Assembly: GCF_000632495.1 (NCBI RefSeq)
Contig: NZ_JFZT01000040.1
Location: 1-23,568, forward strand
Length of the DNA stretch: 23,568 bases
Direction: 5' to 3'
DNA from: Candidatus Acidianus copahuensis
Lineage (GTDB): Archaea; Thermoproteota; Thermoprotei_A; Sulfolobales; Sulfolobaceae
In this document: positions 14,640 through 21,845 of the stretch, in pieces
How positions within the stretch are numbered: position 1 is the stretch's first letter
Layout of the letters: every line of letters starts with the position of its first letter
Notes under the pieces: generated by a model
What the model was told of the DNA's origin: nothing
The model's input: only the letters and a program-made list of their open reading frames with translations
Databases searched by the model: none
Translations under genes and position numbers: made by a program

Positions 14640-16154
14640 ATGGACTCAACAATAATGGATTATCAGCTCAATATAAGGTCGATATTTTGGAGAGTTGAGA
14701 AGATCCATGCGGACAAGGAGATCGTGTCTAGAACCCATCAAGGGAAGATAAAATATACTTACAAGGAATTTGCTGAAAGGGTGAGGAAATTAACTACTTT
14801 TCTCGAGAACAAAGGACTGGGCGGAAAGCCAATAGCGTCAATAGCTTGGAATACGCATAGACATCTAGAGCTATACTTTGCAGTTCCAATGTTAGGTGGA
14901 GTTTTACACACAGTAAATGTAAGGTTTCATCCAAACGAAATGGAGTATGTAATAACGCAGATGGGAGACTCTGCAGTCTTTCTAGACGAAGACGTTTTAG
15001 ATATATTCAAGGAGTCAAAACTCAACCTACAACATTACCTGTTAAATCAAGATTATGATAGAGAAGTCAACTCACAACTCCCCATTAAGGATTTCCCTGA
15101 TGTTGACGAAAAGAGTGGGGCGGTTAGTTGTTTTACTTCAGGAACAACGGGAAGACCTAAAGGCGTTATTTATAGCCATAGGAGCATATTTGTCCACTCC
15201 CTTTCCCTCCTCTCAGCTGACGTTCTAGGTATATCGTCCAGCGATTCGGTAATGGTTGTAGTTCCAATGTTTCACATATCTGGTTGGGATGTCCCATTCT
15301 CAGCTCTAATGACCGGATCAAAGCTTGTTCTTCCAGGTCCTAGACCTAAAGCTGAGGATCTACTTCAACTAATTCAAGAGGAGAAGGTATCAATAGCTAT
15401 TGGGGCTCCGACTGTTTGGATAGATTTCATAAATTATGTAAATAAAATAAAGGCAGACATTTCCTCACTAAAGTCTGTAGTAATGGGCGGATCGGAACCA
15501 CCTAAAGGGTTGATAAAAAGCTTTGTGGATATGGGTATCAAGGTATATCACGCGTGGGGGATGACAGAGACCGAAGCGATAGCCACAATTAACAAGGAAA
15601 ACGATATAGATAAAGTTACGAGACAGGGGTATCCAATTCCAGGATTTGAGATAGATTTACGTGATCCTCTCGGAGATAGATTACCTTGGGATGAAAAGAC
15701 TATTGGGGAGTTAGTGGTTAGAGGAGCTTTTGTTACCGCTAAATACTTAGGACAAGAATCCAAAAACTCTTGGCTGAGAACGGGAGACGTTGCTATCATC
15801 AACTCAAAAGGTAGCGTTAAAGTAGTTGATAGAATTAAGGATTTAATTAAGAGCGGTGGGGAGTGGATCAGTACTGTTGACCTAGAGAACGCGATAATGT
15901 CCCACCCAAAGGTACTTGAAGCCGTTGTAGTTGGAGTCCGTGATGAAAAGTGGGGCGAGAGACCTGTAGCCTTAGTAGTACCTAAAGAGAAAGTCAGCGA
16001 AGATGAAATAAGAGATTATCTGTTATCGCTTAACGCTTTCCCGAAGTGGTGGATCCCAGAGAAAATAATATTTGTAGATTCCATTCCAAAAACCAGCACA
16101 GGTAAATTAGACAAGAAGAACGTAAGGGATACCGTTGCTAAATTGATACATTGA
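14640..16154 (+). CDS. Acyl-CoA synthetase (AMP-forming)
   Basis: A 504-residue ANL-superfamily ligase that activates a carboxylic acid with ATP to the acyl-AMP and then the CoA thioester. The P-loop motif is CFTSGTTGRPKGVIYSH, the A5 motif HAWGMTETEA, A7 WLRTGDVAII, A8 DRIKDLIKSGGEWIS, and the A10 lysine lies in PKTSTGKLDKKNV. It resembles medium/long-chain fatty acyl-CoA ligases. The ATG is 25 nt after a box A. It is followed 117 nt later by the acyl-CoA dehydrogenase, which has its own promoter. Expected role: entry step of the catabolic pathway. The chain length or aromatic character of the substrate cannot be told. Confidence 0.93.
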   Translation: MDSTIMDYQLNIRSIFWRVEKIHADKEIVSRTHQGKIKYTYKEFAERVRKLTTFLENKGLGGKPIASIAWNTHRHLELYFAVPMLGGVLHTVNVRFHPNEMEYVITQMGDSAVFLDEDVLDIFKESKLNLQHYLLNQDYDREVNSQLPIKDFPDVDEKSGAVSCFTSGTTGRPKGVIYSHRSIFVHSLSLLSADVLGISSSDSVMVVVPMFHISGWDVPFSALMTGSKLVLPGPRPKAEDLLQLIQEEKVSIAIGAPTVWIDFINYVNKIKADISSLKSVVMGGSEPPKGLIKSFVDMGIKVYHAWGMTETEAIATINKENDIDKVTRQGYPIPGFEIDLRDPLGDRLPWDEKTIGELVVRGAFVTAKYLGQESKNSWLRTGDVAIINSKGSVKVVDRIKDLIKSGGEWISTVDLENAIMSHPKVLEAVVVGVRDEKWGERPVALVVPKEKVSEDEIRDYLLSLNAFPKWWIPEKIIFVDSIPKTSTGKLDKKNVRDTVAKLIH

Positions 16155-16194
16155 GACAAAACCTGGGATACACAAATAAAAATTTTATTCTACA

Positions 16195-16316
16195 AGTTAG
16201 TAAGTAAAAAATTAATAGATATATTCTAATGTAATATAAGTAAACTTTTTATTCTACTAAATAACGAGAAAATGATCTTAATGGGTGAAGAACTAAAGAC
16301 TAACCCGGATTGGTAT
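16195..16316 (+). repeat. 122-bp direct repeat, copy A (promoter plus 15 codons)
   Basis: It matches 18351-18472 with two mismatches (near 16225-16227: ATTCTAAT here, ATACCAAT there). Similarity fades at once on both sides. It includes the box A CTTTTTATT (16245-16253), the ATG at 16272 and the codons for MILMGEELKTNPDWY. Copies are 2,156 bp apart in direct orientation, with the acyl-CoA dehydrogenase, the CRISPR-like repeats and a decayed region between. Confidence 0.95.
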
Positions 16317-17453
16317 CTGATTTTAAACTCTGTAAACGAGTTAATGAAAAAGTTTGATGAAAAATATTGGCTGAATAAAGATATTGCGCGCGAGTTTCCA
16401 TATGAATTTCTTGACGATTTCATGAAATTAGGATTAGGATCTATCATTATTCCCAAGAACTATGGAGGGGTAGACAACGGTTCTAAGTTGGCCTGCAATA
16501 TACTATATCTAATTAACGTTAAAGGTGGAAATTCCTACGTAGTGCATGGACATTATTACAACACCTTACTCTTGTCAAGACATGCTGGAGAAAAAATAAG
16601 GGAAAAGTACTTTAAGGAAATAGGAAATGGATCCAAGGTATTATCATTAGCCTTAACTGAACCTGAATCTGGATCCGATAGTACTAGAATAAAGACGTTT
16701 GCTGAAAAGAGGGGGGATAAATACGTTATAAAAGGACATAAAATATTCATTTCTAGGATAAAGTATTCTGACATGATGGTACTAGTAGCTAGAACAAAGC
16801 CCTATGAAAAAGTAGAGAAGAAAACCGATGGAATTACGTTATTCTTAGTAGACTTGAGGGAAACAAAAGACAGAATTGACATGAGAGAAATAAAGACTAT
16901 GTCAAATACTTCAGCTTATGAACTCTTGATAGACGGATTAGAAGTGCCAGAGGAAAACGTAATAGGGGAGGTAGATAAGGGATTTTACTATCTCTTAGAT
17001 TTATTAAATGCGGAAAGATTCATGATAGCCTCAGAAATGGTTGGAAACGCTGAGTGGTTTATAAACAAAGCCACTAGCTACGCTAAGGAGAGGGTTGTAT
17101 TTGGAAAGCCTATAGGGAGCTATCAAGGCGTACAATTCCCTCTAGCTAAGGTGTACGCTGAGTTGGAAGCTGTTAAATCTTACCTTAACGAAGGTTTAAA
17201 GTATTTAGAGAGTGGAAAGGATACAAAAATGATTGGAAACTATGCTAATATATCTAAATATTTAGCTACTGAAGTAGCTTGGAATGCTGGTAATGTTGCC
17301 ATGGACGTTTATGGAGGTTATGGATACGCGGTGGATACAAGTGTTGAAAGAAAACTGAGAGAAACTAGACTGTATAAGGTCGCACCAGTTTCACAAAACT
17401 TAGTCCTAGCCTATATAGCGCATCATATACTAAACTTACCTAGATCTTATTAA
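16272..17453 (+). CDS. Acyl-CoA dehydrogenase
   Basis: A 393-residue FAD enzyme that makes the 2,3-double bond of an acyl-CoA. The N-terminal helices run from about 17 (LNSVNELMKKFDEKYWLNKD) to PKNYGG. The FAD-binding strand motif is ALTEPESGSDSTRIK (about 127-141), and the C-terminal domain has KERVVFGKPIGSYQGVQF and YGGYGYAVDTSVERKLRE. The usual catalytic Glu of the Y-E-G-T motif is absent (LYKVAPVSQN). A Glu directly before Arg in LNAERFMIAS (E248) sits where isovaleryl- and long-chain-CoA dehydrogenases carry their catalytic Glu. This suggests a branched or long substrate (inference). Residues 1-15 are identical to those of the MFS transporter at 18428 because of the 122-bp duplication. 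A second in-frame ATG lies at 16281. Confidence 0.92.
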   Translation: MILMGEELKTNPDWYLILNSVNELMKKFDEKYWLNKDIAREFPYEFLDDFMKLGLGSIIIPKNYGGVDNGSKLACNILYLINVKGGNSYVVHGHYYNTLLLSRHAGEKIREKYFKEIGNGSKVLSLALTEPESGSDSTRIKTFAEKRGDKYVIKGHKIFISRIKYSDMMVLVARTKPYEKVEKKTDGITLFLVDLRETKDRIDMREIKTMSNTSAYELLIDGLEVPEENVIGEVDKGFYYLLDLLNAERFMIASEMVGNAEWFINKATSYAKERVVFGKPIGSYQGVQFPLAKVYAELEAVKSYLNEGLKYLESGKDTKMIGNYANISKYLATEVAWNAGNVAMDVYGGYGYAVDTSVERKLRETRLYKVAPVSQNLVLAYIAHHILNLPRSY

Positions 17454-17461
17454 TCTATTGA

Positions 17462-17606
17462 TATTCTTTCAATTTATTTTAGTTGTCAGCCCTTTTGCGT
17501 TGTCCTATTGTGATAGAAAAGCCAAGTATTCTTTCAATTTATTTTAGTTGTAGATATAATTGACGAAGCGGAAGACCGTGATTCAGATATTCTTTCAATT
17601 TATTTT
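17462..17606. CRISPR. Orphan three-repeat CRISPR-like mini-array
   Basis: Three copies of a 25-nt unit lie at 17462-17486, 17527-17551 and 17588-17606; the last is degenerate in its final six bases. The conserved core is TATTCTTTCAATTTATTTT, followed by AGTTGT in the first two. Unrelated spacers of 40 nt (17487-17526) and 36 nt (17552-17587) separate them. Repeat length, spacer length and the AATTGAAAG on the minus strand match Sulfolobales CRISPRs, whose repeats end this way. The match is not perfect: AATA after GAAAG is also shared. It starts 8 nt after the acyl-CoA dehydrogenase stop, with no leader recognised and no cas gene in the window. Confidence 0.6.
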
Positions 17607-18350
17607 TTGAGAAAAGGACTTTGTTAGAGTATAGACCCCTTATAAGTCAATTAACATTACCCAAGAAAACAAGAAAATAAATCATCGACTCATGATCCAT
17701 TTAAAACTAACTCTTTCATAGGTAGAGGAGTCTTGAAAGGATAAGCTTCCAATGGAAAAAAAAGACCAGTCTTCTCCGCATATACCTATTGTTGGAAGCT
17801 AAGAACGATAAGTTAGTGACCTCACCTCTTTCATCTAGGAAAATTCTAGGTCAAATACGTAGTTCTACAAAATAAGGCAAAGCTAGTTATCGTAAAGTTA
17901 AACTGAATAGTGGGAAAAAAATCTACTTGATCTCTAACCTATTATAGGATCTTCTCAAAGAGAGAAGAAGACTAGAGTCCTAAGTAGCAGATGTATAGGA
18001 CCTTTACCATCCTCGATTGGATACGTTAAAACCTTGGAAGATACAAGAGAAGACCAGTAAAGACCAAGAGTATATGAAATCCTACCCCAGTAAGTTTTCT
18101 AACAACCTTAAGACGACAAGGATGGAGATCTTAACGCCTTTTTAATAAAGGACTTCCGCTTTAACCTTCACTTCAAGTAAAAATACTTTGTGAGAAATAC
18201 GCCAATCAAGAAAGGAAGGACGTCTAAGTGAAGAAATTACTTAAGAAGCCCCCTTGATCTTATACCCATATCTACGCGATGTCGCTTTCAGTGAAAAGAT
18301 GTCATCAGATGATAAATTGAAAAAGTAAGTCAGAACCATTTTTTCTACAA
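17607..18350. other. Gene-free, decayed region
   Basis: There is no intact gene. Plus-strand pieces such as FLTTLRRQGWRS and RLFNKGLPL, then PSLQVKILCEKYANQERKDV (about 18090-18225), interrupted by stops, look like the end of a decayed transposase; the family is not identified. The region lies between the CRISPR-like repeats and the second copy of the 122-bp repeat. The minus-strand frame 18241-18531 is a shadow created by that repeat. Confidence 0.45.
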
Positions 18351-18472
18351 AGTTAGTAAGTAAAAAATTAATAGATATATACCAATGTAATATAAGTAAA
18401 CTTTTTATTCTACTAAATAACGAGAAAATGATCTTAATGGGTGAAGAACTAAAGACTAACCCGGATTGGTAT
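18351..18472 (+). repeat. 122-bp direct repeat, copy B (promoter plus 15 codons)
   Basis: Copy of 16195-16316. It supplies the box A CTTTTTATT (18401-18409), the ATG at 18428 and the first 15 codons of the MFS transporter. After TGGTAT the two genes diverge completely. Thus the two genes share the same promoter and translation start. Confidence 0.95.
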
Positions 18473-19825
18473 TTAGCTAGGTTAGACAGGACTCCTACCT
18501 GGGGTTTAAGATATGCAATAATATGGGCCATGGGCTTCAGCTTTTTTATAACCTTATACGACGTAATTAATGTTGGTTTTGCTCTACCTTATATTCCTTT
18601 CATAGTTAGCGCAAGTCAATCGTCAATTATTGCATCTCTTGGCCTATGGGGATATGTGGTTGGTGCTCCTCTTTTTTCATATTTTGCGGACAGAGTTGGT
18701 AGAAGACCAACACTTGTATTCACCGCACTCCTTACTGCAATTGGTAGTTTTGGGGATGCCCTATCCGTAAACTACCCTATGTTAGCAGCCTTTAGGTTTT
18801 TAACTGGAATGGCTATAGGAGCAGACTTAGTTCTAGTAATGACGTATATGTCAGAAATGTCTCCTTCCTCAAAAAGGGGCAGATATACTAATTTGGCCTT
18901 TATAGGGGGATGGGCCGGGATAGGCATAGGTCCATTCATAGCTGCTCTAATAGTGACAAGTATTCCGTCCATAGGCTGGAGACTAGTGTTTGCTGTTGGA
19001 GGAATTCTAGCTGTACTAGCACTAGCGATAAGAGCTTTCGCCCCAGAGACTGTGAGGTTTTTAACCGCCAAGGGTAAGTTCACTGAAGCGGATAGATTAG
19101 TAAGCTCAATGGAAGTTACTTCTATGAAAAGAGCTAATTTGAAATCTCTGCCAGAACCAGTTATAAAAAATTATTTCATAAAAAATCAGAATCCATTTAC
19201 TATTCTGGCAAAGCCTAAATACTTAAAGAGATTGTTAGCACTGTTCTTCCTAATGTTTTTCGTCTACTTTATGGATTATCCTTTCTTAGTAATTCCTGAA
19301 ACTTGGGCTAAATACGTGTTAGGATACTCAGGGTCATTACTCTCTCAAATAGTATTCCTTTTCGGCGTTGCAGGGATTGGTGCGTTCCTAGGTTCCATTT
19401 TACTCAGGCCATTCATAGATAAATACGATAGAAGAAAGATGACAATAATTTCGGTTATCATCTATGCCTTGGGAACTGCAATTATGGGATTTGGAGGGGC
19501 GATAAGATCGCCCTATACTTTCTTCGCTGGCGCATTCATTGCGGAGCTAATAGGAGTTGGGTGGTATCAACTATATTACCAAATGTGCGTTGATAACTTC
19601 CCAACTTCTGCAAGGGCAACGGGTTACTCAATAGCTGATGGTGTTGGGCATTCTGGAGGAGCAATAGGTTTACTGGTAATTATTCCGTTAATTTACGCGT
19701 TAGGAAATATTGGAGGATGGCTAATACCTTGGATACCCGCAATAATTATGACGTTAATAGTACTGTTGGTAACACCAAACACTGTAGGAAAGAGATTGGA
19801 GGAACTGACCTCCTCCCCGCTCTAA
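18428..19825 (+). CDS. MFS transporter (sugar/organic acid porter type), 3' end replaced by IS
   Basis: A 465-residue carrier with twelve expected membrane segments. The loop 2-3 signature is FSYFADRVGRRPT. A conserved acidic stretch MTYMSEMSPSSKRGRYTNL follows TM4, as in the sugar/aromatic-acid porter families, and the loop 8-9 version is RPFIDKYDRRKM. The central loop is near 190-260. ARLDRTPTWGLRYAIIW begins TM1 after the 15 shared N-terminal residues. The likely substrate is an organic acid fed to the neighbouring CoA pathway (inference). The last six codons and the stop (LTSSPL) are the right end of the IS at 19805. Before insertion the frame continued in 21324-21374. The lost 16 residues are a cytosolic tail, so transport may survive. 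Confidence 0.9.
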   Translation: MILMGEELKTNPDWYLARLDRTPTWGLRYAIIWAMGFSFFITLYDVINVGFALPYIPFIVSASQSSIIASLGLWGYVVGAPLFSYFADRVGRRPTLVFTALLTAIGSFGDALSVNYPMLAAFRFLTGMAIGADLVLVMTYMSEMSPSSKRGRYTNLAFIGGWAGIGIGPFIAALIVTSIPSIGWRLVFAVGGILAVLALAIRAFAPETVRFLTAKGKFTEADRLVSSMEVTSMKRANLKSLPEPVIKNYFIKNQNPFTILAKPKYLKRLLALFFLMFFVYFMDYPFLVIPETWAKYVLGYSGSLLSQIVFLFGVAGIGAFLGSILLRPFIDKYDRRKMTIISVIIYALGTAIMGFGGAIRSPYTFFAGAFIAELIGVGWYQLYYQMCVDNFPTSARATGYSIADGVGHSGGAIGLLVIIPLIYALGNIGGWLIPWIPAIIMTLIVLLVTPNTVGKRLEELTSSPL

Positions 19826-19860
19826 AGAGCGAGGGTTCCCCTCAGAGCGGTTCATAGGTT
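19785..19860 (-). ncRNA. Predicted omega/reRNA 3' part with guide
   Basis: On the minus strand the end of tnpB runs into the right-end structures: an imperfect GAGGGG-AA-CCCTC pairing and the stable 8-bp hairpin at 19815-19834, ending TCAG at 19805. In TnpB systems the RNA from here carries as guide the flanking DNA after the right end, here TTCCTCCAATCTCTTTCCTA (19804 down to 19785), which lies in the MFS gene. The 5' end of the RNA is not determined and should lie inside tnpB. Existence is inferred from the family, not seen. Confidence 0.5.
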
Positions 19861-21323
19861 TTGGTCTATACGTTTCAACCTCATAGAATCATAGCTAGCT
19901 GGTACTACCAGCCCCGATCCTCTCGTCCACGTATAGACCAGTGGGGTGGTCTTACCCCAACTTATCCCTATCCCTCTGGTGGTGGTTCCCTCAACACCAC
20001 CATCATTAGGACTCAGGATTATGGATATGTTAAACGCACCAACTAGGTCTGCGTTAAATACTTTGTTAGATGTTGTACACTTAAACAACCCCCTTGAAAC
20101 TCTTTTCCCGCATCCATTGCCGTGAATGGGACAAGTAGTTGAAGTGTATGCCTCGTTAACAAACTCAACAGTTATTCCGTGTTCTTCAGCAACATCCCTC
20201 AACTTGTCCATAACTTGTTTATAAGACCAGACATTAGCAACTAGAAAGTTACCCTTTTTCTGACTTATGTTCTTTGGATAACCAACCTTAATTAATGAGA
20301 CTCCCTTGTTATACAGAAACTCAACAACTTTCCTTACGGTAGCGTCTATTATAGTGTTTAACTCCCTTTTCCACTTAACATATAATCGTCTTATTTCATT
20401 TGAGAACGGTTGTTTATACAAGGATAACAATTTCTGTTTCATACTTATCAGTTTCATGAAGTAGTACGAGATAGATTTTAACACCCTAGTCTTGATTAAC
20501 ACTTGTGTACCGTCAGAGATGTAGACAGCTAACAAGTTGTTTATCCCTATATCTATCCCACCTACTAAATTACCTTTTGGTGTTAGTGGTACTTTCATCC
20601 ACTTACCCGTCTTTCTGTCAAGTCTTTCATTTGCCTTTATGGTAATGTGGGCATACCACTTACGCAACATGGAGTTGTATATTATTTCTAGTCTTCCTTG
20701 TTCCCCTCTATAGTATATTTCTCCCTTGTATCTTATCTTCAAGTCCTCGAATTTTCCTAAATGGCGTAGTTCAATCTCTTGTTTCTCTTTATCTATCTTG
20801 TATTGATCTTTCCTCAACACTATTATCAACTTTCTCTTCTTCTTGTCTTTCCAGTAACCTGGTGGGTTTATCTTCTTGATAAATGGTAGTAGTAGTTTTT
20901 CCTCTTTCTTTGCCCTTAACAAGGAGAAGAATGAACTCCACGCCTCATTGTTCTTGTTTAAAACTTGTTGTGCTGTTATTGTACCTACCTTTTCCTTGTA
21001 CTCATTATACCACTTGTTATAGGTACCCTTGATATCAACGCTGTGTTCACCGTTAAAGAACTGTCTTCTCCTCTCATAGTTTACTTGGTTCCATAGTTTT
21101 GAACACAAGTTTCCTAGTTCTTTTAACTCCTCCTCTTGTTCTTTTGTTTGAATTAGCTCTACAGTTACGGTGCGTTTGAGGACTGATACAGTAGGCATAG
21201 GGACTGATCCCTTCTTACTCTTCTTAGGTTTACCCACCGTACCGTCCTCATTAGGAGTTACTCTCTACCTTTTATAAACTTTTTTTGATAACATCCCCGC
21301 TCTAAAGAGCGAGGCTTTCAGTT
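19805..21323 (-). mobile_element. Complete TnpB-only IS200/IS605-family element (1,519 bp)
   Basis: On the minus strand the left end is AACTGAAAGCC directly after TTAC (plus 21324-21327), with a hairpin at 21295-21314. The right end has the identical hairpin at 19815-19834 and finishes GGAGGAGGTCAG. These boundaries agree with two solo copies (1886-1924, 10785-10819) and the partial copy (1-571). It carries tnpB but no tnpA, so transposition needs a transposase in trans. It has no target duplication, as expected. It inserted into the 3' end of the MFS gene at 18428. A box A (TTTATAAA, about 21271-21278) drives tnpB. Confidence 0.92.
19852..21237 (-). CDS. tnpB: TnpB RNA-guided endonuclease with rearranged RuvC-II
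   Basis: A 461-residue TnpB, ancestor-type relative of Cas12. It has a basic N-terminus, a helical recognition lobe to about 220, then the RuvC-I Asp D229 in GGIDIGINNL, a bridge-helix segment (YYFMKLISMKQKLLSLYKQP), the zinc-ribbon-like region C369-x6-C376 and C387, and the RuvC-III Asp D397 in NADLVGAFNI. At the usual RuvC-II position the Glu is replaced by G319 (IKVGYPKNI). E362 in VNEAYTSTTC, 43 residues later, is the candidate substitute, as in Fanzors and the TnpBs with a rearranged site. The second zinc knuckle lacks a Cys (KCTTSN). The GTG start at 21237 has the box A upstream; an in-frame ATG at 21198 (MPTVSVLKRT) is an alternative. Role: retention of the IS by cutting empty sites. 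Confidence 0.93.
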   Translation of the reverse strand: MGKPKKSKKGSVPMPTVSVLKRTVTVELIQTKEQEEELKELGNLCSKLWNQVNYERRRQFFNGEHSVDIKGTYNKWYNEYKEKVGTITAQQVLNKNNEAWSSFFSLLRAKKEEKLLLPFIKKINPPGYWKDKKKRKLIIVLRKDQYKIDKEKQEIELRHLGKFEDLKIRYKGEIYYRGEQGRLEIIYNSMLRKWYAHITIKANERLDRKTGKWMKVPLTPKGNLVGGIDIGINNLLAVYISDGTQVLIKTRVLKSISYYFMKLISMKQKLLSLYKQPFSNEIRRLYVKWKRELNTIIDATVRKVVEFLYNKGVSLIKVGYPKNISQKKGNFLVANVWSYKQVMDKLRDVAEEHGITVEFVNEAYTSTTCPIHGNGCGKRVSRGLFKCTTSNKVFNADLVGAFNISIILSPNDGGVEGTTTRGIGISWGKTTPLVYTWTRGSGLVVPASYDSMRLKRIDQNL

Positions 21324-21374
21324 GTAACCGTGAAAGCTGGGAATTTGCGAATAACAAGTAGTTTACAGAATTAA
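21324..21374 (+). pseudogene. Severed 3' end of the MFS gene
   Basis: If the IS at 19805-21323 is removed, the codon GAA ending at 19804 is joined in frame to GTA at 21324. The frame then reads VTVKAGNLRITSSLQN and stops at 21372-21374, giving a 475-residue carrier. The junction falls exactly between codons. The fragment is no longer translated with its gene. Confidence 0.75.
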
Positions 21375-21845
21375 GATGAGTTTCATGGAGTTAGCTTTAC
21401 GGACATTTATTGCCCTATAAACCTTGGGCTTCACGTTCTGAAGAAAGCCCATCATCCCGAACCATTAACGAGGTGAATCCTCTTGCATCTTTGAAAGTCT
21501 TATCAAAGACCTCTGAGGTGTGGAAAATCCACGCAACTTGAGTTACTTTTCTTTACATTTTTGTTCTTTTATTACTCCTTTCTTCAAGTTATATACATCT
21601 AAAATTTTAATTAATATTGTTCTTATTAATATACATAAGCATTTTGAGGTAGAAAAAGTTGAATAATGTATAAAAAAAATATCAGCATTAAGTAAAAAAC
21701 TGCTGTTTGGACGTGATGCAGATGATGGTTTTGACGTAGTCCGTACAAGAAAAAACTGTCTAGATATCTTTAACCCTAACATAATTGGATTAAGGTAAGG
21801 TTACATCCTTACTGGAGTTAACCTCCACGGTTAAAAATTAATTTT
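21375..21845. other. Gene-free stretch before the second MFS gene
   Basis: No credible gene. An imperfect hairpin (GGGCTTCA ... TGAAGAAAGCCC, 21426-21450) may be a terminator or an old IS end. On the right, TTAAAAATTA (21831-21840) is a box A for the next gene. Confidence 0.4.

Noticed and set aside
16226..16456. Minus-strand frame sharing a stretch with the one at 18241-18531
   Set aside because: Both are antisense shadows of the 122-bp direct repeat, not a gene family.
21426..21450. Imperfect hairpin GGGCTTCA/TGAAGAAAGCCC as another IS end
   Set aside because: It lacks the AACTGAAAGCC and TCAG boundaries seen in the other copies; it may be a terminator or chance.
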